Below are positions 11,703 through 26,336 of a stretch of DNA of 64,000 nt, piece after piece (position 1 is the stretch's first letter; the number at the start of each line of letters is the position of its first letter). This stretch comes from Cunninghamella blakesleeana (lineage: Eukaryota; Mucoromycota; Mucoromycetes; Mucorales; Cunninghamellaceae), in assembly GCA_017871115.1 (NCBI GenBank), contig JAFCIZ010000001.1:6384001-6448000 (forward strand), written 5' to 3'. The notes beneath the pieces are model-generated. The model searched no databases, was not told the DNA's origin, and saw nothing but the letters and a program-made list of their open reading frames with translations. The position numbers and the translations under genes were made by a program.

Positions 11703-14700
11703 TTATTCTTCTATGGAATAATTATATATATCCTTTAATATAGACCGATCTCCAATATTTTTTATTCTCGGTGAGAGCAGATTTTTAGTTTGACGTTTTC
11801 GTTTTTGATTATGCACTGCATTTGTTTCGCTCTTTTTAAGTGGCTTTTGATATTCGTGAAATTTCTGAGCACCTGAACTTAATTTGTAAATCTAAAAAAA
11901 ATAAAACGTATATAAATATATTTTCAGCTGACTTCTCTATATTTATATATAACCATTTGTTTTAATATGATGATTAATATATTTACCCATTTATTGTTTT
12001 CTAATAAGGTTAATAAATTTCCGAATACTATTGAGTGTTTCAAAGTTGTCAATGATCCAAACACAATCAATTTGCATTTCGCACGAGTAAAAGCAACATT
12101 TAACCTTCTCCAATCACGCAATAATTCGCCTGTCTTTTTTTTTTTAAAAAAAAAAGTGAATGAATGGATGAATGAAATAATAATAAAATATAAAAATATA
12201 AACTAATGATATACTTATCATATAAACTTACAGTTCCATTGCTATTACTTCTGACAAACGATATTAAAATACAATCCTTATCTCGCCCTTGGTATTTATC
12301 AATAGTTGATATTTCTATACCAGGTCTTTCTCCAGCAAAATGTTGAGAAATTAATCTTAATTGTGTTCGATATACAGATATAATAGCAAGTTGTTCTTCT
12401 TTTAATCCACAAGCCAATAATGCTTCAGTTGTCTAAAATTAACAAGTTCCATAAGGCATATATAGATTGGAATAAGATTATTGTTTTTTAATTTATACTT
12501 ATACGTATGTATATATACACGGTTATTATTTTTTCAATATACATATATTAATCATCGTACCTGAAATAATAAATTAGCTTCTTCACGGTTTTCAATATGT
12601 CTAAGGCTTGGTCGTGCTTCTTTGGCAGGCAAATTATCTGTATCAACAAATATAACGCTATTACTATAATCATACATCATGTATGCAAATAATAAAAATA
12701 AAACTTAGCATAACCATTTGAATTTATATATTGTTATTTCTTTATACTTCTATTTATATATACACGTATATGATTATTACATTGGATTGATAATATGCCT
12801 TAACCAACAATCATCACCATTTAAACATGAATCAAGTGTGCCTGAAGAATTGGATGTTATAGCTGAATGAAAAGATGCCATACCTTGATCAAAATGAGGA
12901 ATTTCCAAAACTTGATTTGCTACCTTATCACTACCACATTTAAGTTTATAATCATAAATTAATTTGTTTGCAATGTTCATAATATCACGGTTCATACGAT
13001 ATTGATATTCTAAATACACAACAGCTTCAGGATGACTTTTGGCAAGGATACTAAATAATGAATTTGAAAATCCTGCTTCAATGGCTTCACTCTCTTTAAC
13101 CTATGTTTTTTTTTAAAAAAAAAATTAATAAAAGACTATACATATCATTACTAAATGCTATATTATATACATACAATAGGTGGTAATTGATATTGATCCC
13201 CAACAAGTACAAATTTATCTGCATAGAATAATGGTCCAATACAAATCGGTAAAGTAATTTGAGATGCTTCATCCACAATACAATAATCAAATCTTTTTCG
13301 TCTGAATAAAACACTAAACATTGACAATATATACATGTTTTTTAAAAAAAGAAAGAATGCAAATTAAAAATTTAGCAATAAATAATTTACAAAACCTATA
13401 TATGTATAAATTGAATATAATATTTTCAACTTACTTATTAGTTCCATAACAAGTAATACCAACAACTAATTTGGAGTCATAATATTCTCTTAATGCAGCT
13501 ACTGTTGTAAGTTCAGGATTATCATTAGGCATATAAGGGTGTATACGTGGCATCACCTGTATATATATAAAGATAAAATAAAAATTATTAGAAAATAAAT
13601 TTATAATTTAAATATTAATAATATGTAAAAATACTTGTAATTTTACTTTTTCAGGATTTCCTAATCTTAAAACATCTACACCTTGATCAACTAATTTTAA
13701 TAAAATATTATCTAACGCCGAATTCGTATAGGCTGTCACTAATACTGATTTGCCATGCTTGATTAAACTTTTGACAATTTCAGCTGTTGTAGTGGTTTTT
13801 CCAGTACCAGGCATTCCTAATATTAATGTATAATCTTCACCTATTTTTTCAATAAAAACAAAATAAAAATAAAAATGAATATTATGACTTAGTGCCCATA
13901 CTATGTATATATATAAATTTTCTAATTCTTTTTATATGGTAGTTGTTATTATTATTTCATTACAAGTCAGCACTTTTTCTACAGCTTTTTGTTGATCAGA
14001 ATTGAGATGGTTTAGCTTTTTCCCAATATAGGTGGTAACATCATTATTTATCGAAACTTTAGGACGTTGACCGTTGATGATCAATTTTCTTAATCTTTCA
14101 CAAGTACCATTCATAAAAGTTGGATTGGTCATAAGTGTAACTAAATTTGATTTCATTAAAGCGAAACCGCCAGCAACTTCGTCTTTATCCAATCTGTATT
14201 TGACACGCTGATGATGCTTATGAATAGATGTTTTATTCCAATTGATAAATACTTGATTAGTATCAACATCAAAATCTGTACCTCGTTGAGGAACGTTTCT
14301 AAGTGACGTTTGTAAACTAATAGTGATAGATGTTGCATCAATGTGTAAACAATGGCCCATACCTAAATGTACATCTCCATTCATACTTGATATAATCATA
14401 GCGTCACCTACTGTAATACTTGAATCTGTAAGAGGTGTAGTATTTCCTTCATTTTTTTCATCTGATCTTTGAAAGGTATACCAATACCTTGCATTTGTAA
14501 CATCTTCTGGATCATACTTTAAAACCATATCCTTCAAACATCTATTTAAAAAGAAAAAGAAATAAGAAAAAAAATGGCATTAATTAGTATATTAAATAAA
14601 TATATCATCATTCTTTTCTTTTTTAATATAAACAATTGAACTTACTTTCCAATGCTTTCACGTTTATCAGCAGCTACATTCCACACATCTTTTCTTAAAA

Positions 14701-15096
14701 CGTCTAAATCTTTTTCTTCTAAAGAGATTAATCGTAACCAATGTTTAAAAAACGCTGCAGATTCATTATCGATATGTTCTGTATGATCATCAAACCACTG
14801 ACCTAACCCACTAGTTGCTGCCGTTCCATGTTCAACCGATTTATGATAAACTACACATGCATCATTCATTGTACAATATTGACAAGAGTGAAAATTTTGA
14901 ATCATAGGAGGTAAAGAGACAGTTTGTCGTTCCAAAGCAGTCGCCAATTCATTTCTTGCAATTATTAAGGATCTTAATTCTGTACGTGTTGCTTGTACCA
15001 TGTATAAACTATTTGTTTTGGAATAATATAGTACACCATTGTTAATATTTACATCTAAATAATAATGAATTAAATAAAATAAAAAAGTTACTAATT

Positions 15097-15132
<36 letters not shown>

Positions 15133-17481
15133 TATGTGTGTGTATGTATGGGTAGGTGTTCACTTACTATAGTTATCACTTAGTAATAAAGTATAAAGGA
15201 TAGTCTGGGCACGATGGCTAATAAAACGACTTGCTTTCCCTGTTTTTAATTCAAAAGGTATTGTTAATATTCTTTTACTGGGTGCTACAATGACCTCTAT
15301 GGTTGCATCCACCATTCCTTTTATACCAAAAGCAGGGCTCCATAGATGCTCTTCAATATTCAATACATCCCGTATAGCTATACTATCACAATCAATGTTA
15401 GCAATAGGTCCCATATCACGCTTTATGCTAGATCCTGGTTTAACATTTTGACCTACATAGAGGGCACCAAATGTTTGAATACTCTTAATATATTGTGAAA
15501 GACGCTGGTAGGTTGAAATTTCATCTTGTCCAATTATATAAATAGCTGTTAATTCTTGTTGAATAATACGTTTTAAGCATTCATTGATGGTTTCGGTTTT
15601 GAAATCTTTGTGTTGTAAACAAAATTGTAATGTTTGATGTATTATATCTCCATGCACTAAAGGTTCGCTGACATCTGATATGATTCGAGTCGATAACTGA
15701 AGGACTGATTTTCTTAAGCAAAAAAAACTTTCTGCTACAGCGGTACATGATATTAAATGATCCGGGAATTGAATAATATAGTTGTTATTGTTATCAATAA
15801 TATATTCATCATCAGATGCTGAGCTTCCTTCAGTAAATGTAATATGAACTATGTCACCTAAAAAAGAGCAAGAAACAAAAGTAGAAGGAGCAAATGAAAT
15901 CAATATTCGATCATAAATATATATGTATAAATGCATTTATACTTCTAATAATTATTATTCACCAACCTTCATTTATTCTACAATGCATCCAATCTTGTCG
16001 TAAATAGGCTTTTGCTGGGTTCCTTTCTTGGTTTTGATCTACTAGAAGCAGTTCCTGTATATATTAAAAAATATAAAAATGTAAAGATTATAATTTTATA
16101 TGTTTTAGCAAAAATAAATCATATTATCGATTAATATTATATATATTTATATAAATATGCGTGTATGCACCTTTTGTAAAATTTTTTTATCATCCATCAG
16201 ATATTGTTTAACTTGTAAAGATATAATAACAAATCGCTGATATTTAGTATTGGCTGGTGACTGTAATGGCATCACTTCTTCTTCATCCTAAACATATTCA
16301 AATAATAAAAAACAAATAACAAAAATATTAGATATAAAGAAAAAAAGAGGAGCATGATATATATATCTTCTTCTGCATTATGAATGAAGGTGCTTACTTT
16401 TAAACTGGATAACATTTCAAGCATATTAAAATCAACATCAGTTAAATTATGAGCATTTTCCTTTGGCCCTTCTTTTATTAAATATGGGTCTTCAAGATCA
16501 TCTACTGGTATATCATCACCAAACATATCATCATCATCATCATCAAAATTACTATTAAGATTACTATCGGTAGTATTAATATTGTTTTTATTAATGGTAT
16601 CATTCTCAGGTAACGGTTGATCTGAGCTTTCATTATTGTTATTATTATTAGTGGTAGTGGTGTTACTTGTTGATGCATATTCTTTAAGTTGCAACGAATT
16701 TTTTGCAACAATTGCACGCTTGCATCTATCAGAAGCAGCAGTAGCAGTTACTGCCGTAGGTGGGGATGGTAATGGTGGATTTGCACATTCATTAGAATGT
16801 TCTTTATTATTAGTTACTACCTGTTCTAACATATTAATTAAACTTTCGTCGTTAAATATGGTATCCTGGGTTAAAAAGGATGGATCACTCAAATTTGAAG
16901 AGGAGGAAGGGTTGGTAGCAAGCAAAGGTGTTGGTGTAATATAAGACAAATGCTCTAATTCAGTATCTTCTTTTTTCTCTACTTTTACTTTATCTTCTAC
17001 TTTTATCTTTCCTTCCTTATGTAATTGTTGTAAAAAACGTTGTTGTCTTTGTTGAGGATTCATAGTAAATGGATGCCAGTCTTTCGCCTCACTTTACATT
17101 TATAAAAACAAAATATAATAAAAAAGAAATATAGATAGTTTGATTAGGATACTAATAAATCTTGTAAACATATATCTATATGTATATCCAGGTTTACCCA
17201 TTTGCTTTTTGTTTTTGTTTTTTATTATTAAAAGGATTTGCTTGCTCTGAGTTAATTTCCATACCTACAAATAGAAAGAAAAAAGGATCGCGTATTATTA
17301 TTTTTTTTAAAAAAAAGATCTAGTATATTTTCATTCTATAATATATATTCCATTTTTGTTGATATAGATCTATACCTTCTCTCATATAACGACGTTTTAT
17401 AGTGGATGCTGTAGGTGATTTATCCCATTCTGTTTTTATGTTATTTTTGATAGGCTTATTTTCTTTCGAAAATGAAGACAT
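11703..17481 (-). CDS. DNA2: DNA replication helicase/nuclease DNA2
   Basis: Sixteen exons (17481-17376, 17264-17198, 17091-16398, 16287-16171, 16054-15967, 15857-15168, 15054-14646, 14541-13964, 13840-13635, 13556-13435, 13301-13175, 13100-12781, 12657-12561, 12432-12232, 12133-11987, 11891-11703) give 1385 codons. The N terminus is disordered and Asn/Asp-rich. The RecB-type nuclease follows, with [12 protein letters not shown] (about residue 535) and [10 protein letters not shown]; its Fe-S cysteines are in FFCLRKS and [13 protein letters not shown]. The SF1 helicase has Walker [12 protein letters not shown], Walker B IVDEASQ, then [29 protein letters not shown] and the final motif with [14 protein letters not shown]2 cleaves long 5' flaps in Okazaki processing and resects double-strand breaks in nucleus and mitochondria. 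All catalytic motifs are intact. The C-terminal tail is basic (QKRKRQTK), possibly a nuclear signal. Confidence 0.96.
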
Positions 17482-17836
17482 ATAAATTAATGAATGAAAG
17501 AAGTTATTGTAACAAACAAAAGCTATTTATTTTATTAAAAAAATATAAAATATTAAGAAAAAAAATTAAGTTTTAAAAATTTATTTTAAAAAAACCGCTG
17601 ATCTTTAATTTTATTGGATTTTGGCTTTAAAAGTCGCAGAGTTAAAATGCTAAAAAAATTAACTTTCAATACATAATAGATATACCCTATTTTATATACA
17701 TTATTAAATAAACTGACATTGATTGTCGATGTTTTTTTATTTTTATTTAATATATAAAACATCAAAAATAATAAATAAATAAATTAATCTATAGATAAAA
17801 TAAATAAATAAATAAAGAATTGTTTATAACATTCAT
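17482..17836. other. Intergenic DNA between DNA2 and the amine oxidase
   Basis: About 355 bp between the DNA2 start and the 3' end of the next minus-strand gene. It must hold the DNA2 promoter and the amine oxidase terminator region. A/T runs and AAATAAAT repeats are seen; there is no distinct motif. Confidence 0.5.
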
Positions 17837-18022
17837 TTAAACAACTTCGCGTTTAACGATTTCACCACGATATTTGCCATTGTAAAGTTTAGGATAATAA
17901 GTTTCTTTAGGGCATTTAGATTTAATACATTGGTTAACCTTGGAAGCAATTTCAGCACCAGTAGTCCATCCACCTAAAATAATATAACAAATATACATAA
18001 AAAAGGATGAATAAAATGATTA

Positions 18023-18059
<37 letters not shown>

Positions 18060-18276
18060 GTAAGAAACCAAAGTAACGTTTAGACATGGCTTCACCAGCA
18101 AAGAAAACACGATTTTTAAGAGGGGCTCTCATGTTTTCGTGATGTTGATCAAGTTCACCAATGGGCCAGTTAGAGTAAGAACCGCGGAATAAGGGATTAG
18201 AGTGCCAGCTATATTATATTTTATTAATATAATTATTTTAAAAATAAAAAAAAATAAAAAAAAAGTAAATCAAACG

Positions 18277-18316
<40 letters not shown>

Positions 18317-20257
18317 TTATTATTATGAAGAAAAAAAGAAAAGAAAAAAACATTCAAACTTACCGAGGGAATTTCATGTCTGTAGGTTCAGGAATATCAT
18401 TACCATACATATCACGTAAAACAGCCATTAATTCATCCTTGACTTCTTCGTCAGTCATGGATTCAACAGCATAGGCATAATCTTGAGTAACAGTTACCAT
18501 GAAAATATTATCTTTTCCACCTTTTGGAAAATAGCCAGGAGCGTTCATATTTTGCCAAACACTATAGAGACCACGATTGTTAGGATTACCATATAAAGTG
18601 AATTGTGTATCATCCCAGAATTGTTTAGGGAAATTTAAAAAGATCTTAGTATAAGTAGCAAGGTGGAAACCCATGAGCCCTTCTAATTTCCAATCTGGCA
18701 TTTCTGGTTTCCATTTAACATCACGATGTTGTAAAACACCAAGACTAAACAATAATAGATAGGTATGAAATAAAATAAAATAAAAAATTAATTAAAAATT
18801 TTTTTTATCTAAACATGTGATTTTTTTTCTCTTTTAAAAAAATATAAGAGAGAAAAAGGCTTACGAGAAAGTACTAATAGCGTAATCAGCAATAATTGTA
18901 TCCTTGTCGGTATGAATAGTAACACTTTTATCGTTATATTCAATAGTCTTGACTCTAGTATTAAGTTTTAAACGTTTATCATTCTTTTTAAAGACACGGT
19001 TGGCTTCTTCCAAGAAAATATGTCGGAAGCCACGAGAATCGATCGACATGAGATCACCGTCACTATCAGGTCCAAAGTCGCCGCCATAACTAGCAACATC
19101 ATTAATAGAAGTAAAAATAGATGAAGAAATTTCTGGCGTTTCACCCATTTCCCAATCGTAACCAAAGTATTCAATAGCTTCTTCCATTGGAGTTTCCGCA
19201 TTCCATCTGATAACGAAAAAAAAAAAAAAGTTAAAATATTAAAATATATATATTAAGTACATACAATAATAATAATTAAAGTTTTAAATTCAGATTTTTT
19301 TTTTTTTTTACTATTATGTATTATTATTAAAATTATGTTGATAAATATAGTACTTACCCAGCTAATAAAAGTGAGGTTCGGCCAGAAAGATCAACTTGGT
19401 TATGTTTTACTCTTTCAACTATTATAATAACAATAATTAAAATTTTTTTTAGAACAAAATATTTTAAGAGCTAATTTTTTTTCGGATCAGATCAATAAAA
19501 AAAGAAAATACTTACGAGCCATTTCTTGAAGTTTATCATATTTGGCATAATATCTACATATTAAAAAAAAATATTAACGAATTGATTACATAAGAAAAAT
19601 TACAAATAAATAGGGCCATTTGTATGTTATTATTATTTGACATCAGCTTACTCATCTCTCTTGGAGGAACCATTTACTCTTTTACCACCTTCTTCAATAT
19701 AGGTAATATCTCCATAATCAGTAACGGCGGTAGTTAAATTATATTTTTCTCGAAGTTGATTGACTGGATTGGTACCTAATCCTTGAACCCAGTTACAACC
19801 AAATTCAATGGTAGTTTCACCAAGTTTAACATTTTGAGCACGTCCTATAAATAAACAAGTAATATAATAATCAATTAATATTTTTGTTTAAAGAAATATG
19901 TAAAAATACGTCAAATGGGCGGAATTATTATTTTTTTAAAAAATGAAATAAACTAGCATTTACGTACCACCAAGTACATCTCTGGCTTCAACTAAAACAA
20001 AGTCATGCATTCCATTTAATGTAAAGTTTAAAGAAGCACTAATATTTTAAAAATATAAATAAATAATTTATATCAATTATTCATATACAAAATAATAATC
20101 TATACATTTGTTTCATTTTATTTTTAAATATAATTTACCTGATACCAGCTACACCACCACCAAGGATGGCAACGCGGGTGCGGATGGTTTCAGCACTGAT
20201 TAAATTACTAGAGGCCAATAAACCAACAGAAACGGCAAGGATGGAAGGTACTTTCAT
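17837..20257 (-). CDS. Secreted flavin-containing amine/polyamine oxidase
   Basis: Nine exons (20257-20139, 20038-19968, 19844-19652, 19553-19516, 19418-19358, 19206-18865, 18744-18364, 18208-18057, 17973-17837) give 497 codons. A signal peptide (MKVPSILAVSVGLLASSNLISA) is followed at once by the FAD Rossmann motif RVAILGGGVAGI, the VEARDVLGGR motif, FGCNWVQGLGTNP, and the C-terminal FAD site with FFAGEAMSKRYFGFLQGG. The length fits the flavin monoamine/polyamine oxidase family. These enzymes oxidise amines with O2, releasing aldehyde, an amine product and H2O2. The signal peptide places it outside the cell or in the secretory path; the substrate (polyamine or amino acid) cannot be read from sequence. 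It ends in KREVV with no peroxisomal signal. The 38-nt and 61-nt exons are supported by frame and by ERVKHNQVDLSGR continuity. Confidence 0.9.
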
Positions 20258-21219
20258 TTTAAATATATAATGTAAAAAAAATGAAAGTTAATAATGAAAA
20301 GAAAAAGTAAAAAATATAAATTTTAAGGGACAATTTATATATTTTTTATTTTTTCAAGTTACACATAACGGAGACCTACTTTTTTTGAAAACATTTATTC
20401 CAATGGCAAAAAAAAAAAAATTCTTTTTTTGGTCTGCCTGTCGGTCATTTTTTAAATGCTTGCGAAAAAAAAATATATAAATAAATGGTAAATCATTCAT
20501 TCATTGTCCAATTAAAAACAAAGTAAAAAATGTATCTACATTACTATGGAGAAATATATATATTTATATAAATAAAAAGCTATATACGTAACGGAAAATT
20601 GAATAAAGTATGTGTAATTAATAAAAATGGCCATTTATGCTACATACGCAGACACACACACACGCGCGCTTATTGTTCATTAATCTTATTATTATTATAT
20701 TAAATTTTATACACCTTATTCAAGAGAAAAAGAGAGAAAAATAACTTTCTTATTCATCAATGGTTGTACAATGGTTGAGAGTTTCCATATTTAGCCTTGA
20801 TCCAGAGAAAAAAAACTTAATTAATATTACTAGTTTATACTACTAATGGGAAAGATAAGTATATCAAATAAAAGTTTGATAGAAAAATATGGCTGATAAA
20901 CTTTTTGTTATATACTTTTTTTCCCAATCTTTTTATATTTCTGAATATATATTTACTTTTATATTATTGGGTTTACCTTTTACCCGGCGTACTTTTTTTT
21001 TTTTCGTTCTCCTCTTTTTTTTCCTACATACATATCATTATATATTGTTTTGGTAGTTTTTGACTTAAAAAAGTATTCTCTGTTTTAAACGCACTTTTCC
21101 AAATAAGGCCACTATTTTTAACATATAATATGTGTATGTATTTATTTATTTATTAATTAAATATAATTGTTATGATTATCATTATTTTCTTTAAAAAAAA
21201 TCAAATATAATAATGCCTT
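20258..21219. other. Intergenic DNA, amine oxidase promoter and Tvp38-like 3' region
   Basis: No gene recognised. It includes a short (CA)n/(CG)n patch at about 20649-20670, poly-A/T runs and several short AATAAA words. The portion next to 20258 should carry the amine oxidase promoter. Confidence 0.5.
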
Positions 21220-22728
21220 CTATTTATGTGCATGATGCCTTTTATCTACAAGATCTTCATTTACTTCATCATCATCATCATCGTCACTTGCATTCCATTC
21301 AATCCAATCATCCGTCACACCAGCTTCTTCCATGGCAATTTGATTTTCATCAGAACCCAAGAAAGCTAATGTTTCATCACTTTGTTGTTGTTGTTGTACT
21401 TCTTCGATTGCTTTTTTGGCAACAAAATAAACATAGATCATCACTACAGTGGCTAAAATAGAACCTATGACGATGGCAATTTCACGAATGGTTTCTACCT
21501 GTTTTTCACTTTCCGACATCCCTTCTTCATCTCCAAGGACATGTTTTGCAAACGAAGTCAAGTTGGCACCAATATAAACATGTAATCCAATTTTTATTAA
21601 TGATAAGGCTGTTCCAAAAGCGAAATGAGATAATGGTATTTCAGTTGAGGCAAATAGAACGTTCTTTTTTTTTTAAAAAAAAAAAAAATATATACATATA
21701 TATATAAAAGAATTAGTAAATAAATAAGTAATTATATGCATACTTTTTTTTTTTTAGAAAAAAAAAAAAGACATCTACCAATAAATTAAACGGATAAGGT
21801 GATAATCGAATCAATACAAATAACTATTATAGTAGAAAAATTTAGGTTATAAGTGCATGAGCTAATAGTATTATTCTTATTACGTTTATACATATATATA
21901 TAAAGCTTTTTTTTTTATTCACTTTTATTTACTTTGAATCCTCTCTTTTCTACGGCTTTGACTACAGCTTCAAGGTTAGGGTATTTAGCCATAGTGTGTT
22001 GAACCCATTTTTTTAACCATCTTCTAGAAATCATAAAGCAAGCAATGGCACCAAATAAAGCACTAAAATAGGAAATAGGGTACCCTTTTGCAAATCCAAA
22101 TGTAAACCCTGATAAAGTTTGATATGTACCATAACCGATCATTGGGGGAAAAGCACTTAAAAATATAAGGAATGATATTAACAAGTATCCACTAGAAAAA
22201 AAAATATTAATAAATAAAATAAAGAATGAAATATGAATTAGGATCCAAATCAATATGTATAAATCTCTTCTTATTTCTATTTTTATTTTATATTTACCTT
22301 GCACCCATATCTTTTACCATATTACTTAATTTTTCTAGTCCATCTAATAATTCTTTTCGAAAAGCCCACATGATAATACCCATTATAAAAGAAAACCCAA
22401 AAAAAAATAATACCCATTTCCATTTGATAGCATATTCTAATAACTGACGTCGATCCAATTGAAGTATATGTTTATATATTTTTTTTACACGCAATATTAT
22501 TCTGCCTTGGATAGTATTAGTATTAGATCTATCAGCTGTGTCAGCAATAGTAGTGTTGGAAGCTTGCCACCAACTGTGTTGCTGTTGTTGTTGTTGTTGA
22601 AGTAATAGTTCCGTTTGATTATCATTGTTACTGATATTATTATTATGTTCTTCATCCAGTTCATCTTCTATACTTGATTTCCCAATATCAATATCACTAT
22701 CTCCTATATGTTGAATACTTATTTTCAT
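21220..22728 (-). CDS. TVP38: Tvp38/TMEM64 (VTT/SNARE-associated) family membrane protein
   Basis: Exons 22728-22298, 22191-21933, 21823-21779 and 21663-21220 join to 392 codons. The N-terminal ~100 residues are polar with a Q8 run. Then come a membrane helix (KWVLFFFGFSFIMGIIMWAF) and the VTT core: FLSAFPPMIGYGTYQTLSGF and GFAKGYPISYFSALFGAIACF. A 45-nt exon supplies LIRLSPYPFNLL, matching the family's R-x-x-P-x-P/Y segment, and the next exon gives STEIPLSHFAFGT and a last helix (IAIVIGSILATVVMIYVYFV). The tail is acidic (D6 run). Family members act in Golgi/vesicle membranes, and relatives (TMEM41B, VMP1) are lipid scramblases; the function here is inferred. A T(10)A(14) block directly precedes the last acceptor. 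Confidence 0.86.
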
Positions 22729-23982
22729 TTAATATACATATATATATATATCTTTTTCTTTTTTATTTTATTCTCATATTTTTTTAGCTTAGTAATTTCT
22801 ATTTACCATTTTGCTCAAAGTTTATTACAGTAAGATTTGAGTTTCCTTGTAAAGAAATCTTTCCTTCGTCTTTTATTGCATTTAATCTAACCATCCAAAG
22901 TAATACATAGTTTTAGTTTTAAAAAAGGCTTCTTTATCTTTATTACAAATTGTCAAAGATAATAAACAAAAAGTGATATGTAAAAATAATAATGTATACC
23001 TTATATCCATTATATGTATTTATAAATATAATATGTATATGATAAGTCACACTAGATATAAAAATAAGTTCTAATTGACAAAAAATATATGAAAGAAAAA
23101 CAAAAATTAAGGAAAGAAAAGCAAAGCTTTAGTGAAATAAAAAAAAAAAAAAAAACTAAAAAAAAGGTTGATTTTTAAAATCCGCTTCTAATTTTTTACT
23201 TGGCTAAAAAAAAAGGGATTTTTTTTTTGATCAGGTTTATTTTATTTCTTGTTTCTTTTTATTTTTGTTTTTATTTTTTCTTTTAGTTTGGAATTAATTA
23301 TGTAATAGCATTGTTTATTTTTATTTTAAACTAATAATTATTTCATTGATTTTTTTATTATTATTTTTCATCATTTTTTTTTTTTTAAAAAAAAAGTATT
23401 ACATCAATTTTTACACAAGTTTAAATATACGTGGACCTATTATCTTTTTATAACCCACAATAAAATAGTAATACCAATTTCATTACTTTAAAAAATAAAA
23501 TAGAAAAAGCCAAGAAAGTGGCTTTCAATTTTAGGATTGCTCAGCATTAATGAAAACATGGTGAAATTGCGTTTTTACACGTAGTTTAATAATTCTTTAA
23601 GGAATTCAACAAGCACAAAATAAAAAACGTCAGATTTTTAAGAAAATAGTATATGCAGTCATAAAATTAATATATGCAACCATAAAACTAATGTCTAATA
23701 AACTTGACCTTTTTTTTAAAAGGGTACATCAAATAAAAACATCATTTTTATATCCCAAACGAAAAAGTCAATATGTATATATTATGTATAACCCATCATC
23801 AACCTATAGAAATGTTACGGATAATATGTATATAATATTATATACATATGTATATAATTATTAATATGTCTATTATATTCTGCAGTACATGATCCATTAC
23901 TGGTAAAAAAAAATATTTTATGCAATATTATTTTAATATGATAAAATCATTTTATATTTTCTTCGTCTTATCATTATATATA

Positions 23983-24021
<39 letters not shown>

Positions 24022-25004
24022 CCTTATATGAAATCTATTAAATTAAATTAAAAAATTAAAAAAAAAGGGAAAGAAAGAAATAAAAAGAAGGTTTCATCAT
24101 CATTTATAAAAGTCGTTTTTTCTTTTTTATTTTTTCTTTTTTAGATTCCGCAACATGCCCCAATACTTTTTTATCGGTTCTTTGAAATAAAATATAAAAC
24201 TTTTATACCATAAAAAAACGAAGGTATTTTTTTTTATAATAGATTATATATCAGTATTAGTTTTATTAGTATTGGATCATTAGGTAATAATAATAATAAA
24301 AAATATTATGAAAAAGGAGTAGTTAGTTATATACCTTTTTTATTACAATTATTACCCTTGATTTTTTTTTTTTTTTGGTGTAAAAGGGCAAATATAATTA
24401 AACTTTTATATTATATTCTGGGATTAAAATGGACTAATTATCAAGATTTATTATTATTATTATTATTATTTATTATTATTATACATGTATTGTATTTAAA
24501 AAAAGTAATTTTATATAATTAGATACTTTTTTATTTTTATTTTTATATTATTAGTATTATGCAATAACATGATAATAATAAATTATAAATAAAGAAATAA
24601 TACATACATTTATTTATATATAATTGATGATAAATTACTTTGTAGGTGATCTTTCTTTTTTTTGATTATGATTCTATTTTCTTTTTTTTTATAGCGGAGA
24701 GAAATAGGTTGAACGAAATATGAGATCCAATATATTGATGTTACACAGTGCTACAAAAAAATCGATAGTTTCTTTTTTTTTTTTATATATTTATTATATT
24801 TATTTTTCCTTTCTTCTTTTTCTTTTTTTCTTTTTACTTTCTTTCTTTTATATATATATATATTATTGTATTTTTGATATCAATCTTTATTCTTATTTAT
24901 TAAAAAAAATATATATAAACATAAAATATAAATATATAAATATATATAAAAGAAATTATACCAATACATAGATAGATACAGCAATATAATAGAATTGAAC
25001 AAAT
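22729..25004. other. Long divergent intergenic region (2.3 kb)
   Basis: It lies between the starts of the Tvp38-like and SH3 genes. It is very AT-rich, with (TA)n at about 23987-24019, a T(13)A(9) block at 23374-23395, and TTA/ATT trinucleotide runs near 24447-24480. One copy of the word TATGCAATATTATTTT is at 23919. No conserved protein, tRNA or recognisable snRNA was found. The F/Y-rich frame near 24720 is composition-driven. Confidence 0.5.
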
Positions 25005-26305
25005 ATGACCAACCTTTCATATTTTTTAAGATCATTATTTCAATCATCACCACCACCAACTATTAATAAACAATCAAATGAATATTTATATAAACGAGGT
25101 TAGATTCAAATAAAATATAGAAAAAAAATAAAAATTTAAAAAAAAATCAAATGATAATCAACAGCAACGACATTAATAATAATAATATATAAATATAAAA
25201 ATAAAAACAATAATTTAAAATAAACTAAAATAATAAAATAAATTAAAAATTTAATATATATTTTTAGGTGCTAATCCTGGATTTGAAAATGCATCATCAC
25301 AAAAAATCACCTTTCCAGGTGGTAATCCAACAACTAAACCAGTAAGTGATACGGCCAAACCAACCACTACAGCAAAAGAACCACCCAAATCATCATCGGT
25401 TGCTTCATCTCCAGCTTTAACTACACCTATTACCCCTACCCCAACTAATATTTTACCTACGAATACTAATGATACATTAATGACGGTAACACCTAATATC
25501 ACTGCTTCCCCTTCAAGTACTTCAACTAATTCAGCCGATCAAAGTGGAACAAGTGGTGGATTATCGGGCGGCGCTATTGGTGCTATTGTTGCTGTAGTAT
25601 TAATCGTCATTGGTGGTATTGCCGCATTTTTCATTATGCGTCGTCAACGTAGAAAGAAGATTGAAATGAAAGCTAGTGCTGGTGCTATGAGAGATCCTTA
25701 TAATGAAGGATTTACTACTTTCCCTCCTCCTCCTCCTCCATCTATGTCCTATTATAATAACAACAACAACAACAATAATAATCAAAATAATCAGTACCAT
25801 CCTACCATTAATACCAATATGTCACCCACAGCTGCTGGTTCAGCTCATCAACAAACATTAACCTCTCCTACATCCAATTCCTATCCTTATCCCAACCCAA
25901 CATCCCCTGCTGCTGCTTATCCAATGACTTCTCCAACAACTTCTTCTTACCCAATGACTTCTCCAACCTTAAATAGCCCTGCCATGGCTTATACTACTAC
26001 AGCTCCTCCTACTTTGGCTACTGTACCTGCTGTAATTAATACAAATAATAATAATAATAACACATCAACTCCTCCTCCACAACAACAACAACAACCTGGT
26101 GATATTTGGCAACAACCTCCTTTGGGCACATTTACTGTAGTTTCTACTTATACTCCTACTTTGAGTGATGAAATTGATGTCCAACCAAATGATCAAGTTC
26201 AAATATTTGAAGAATATGATGATGGATGGTGTCTTGGTGTTAATCTTACAAGGGGTCAAACAAAAGGTGTCTTTCCAAAACATTGTGTCACTCCTGATGT
26301 ATCCC

Positions 26306-26336
<31 letters not shown>

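Noticed and set aside
15107..15129. (TA)n and other dinucleotide runs as possible elements
   Set aside because: Pure (TA)n occurs in many introns and intergenic stretches here; it is ordinary microsatellite DNA, so only a few were listed.
24720..24971. ORF of 83 codons in the divergent intergenic region
   Set aside because: Phe/Tyr/Ile-rich translation of T-rich and TA-repeat DNA; no coding-like composition.
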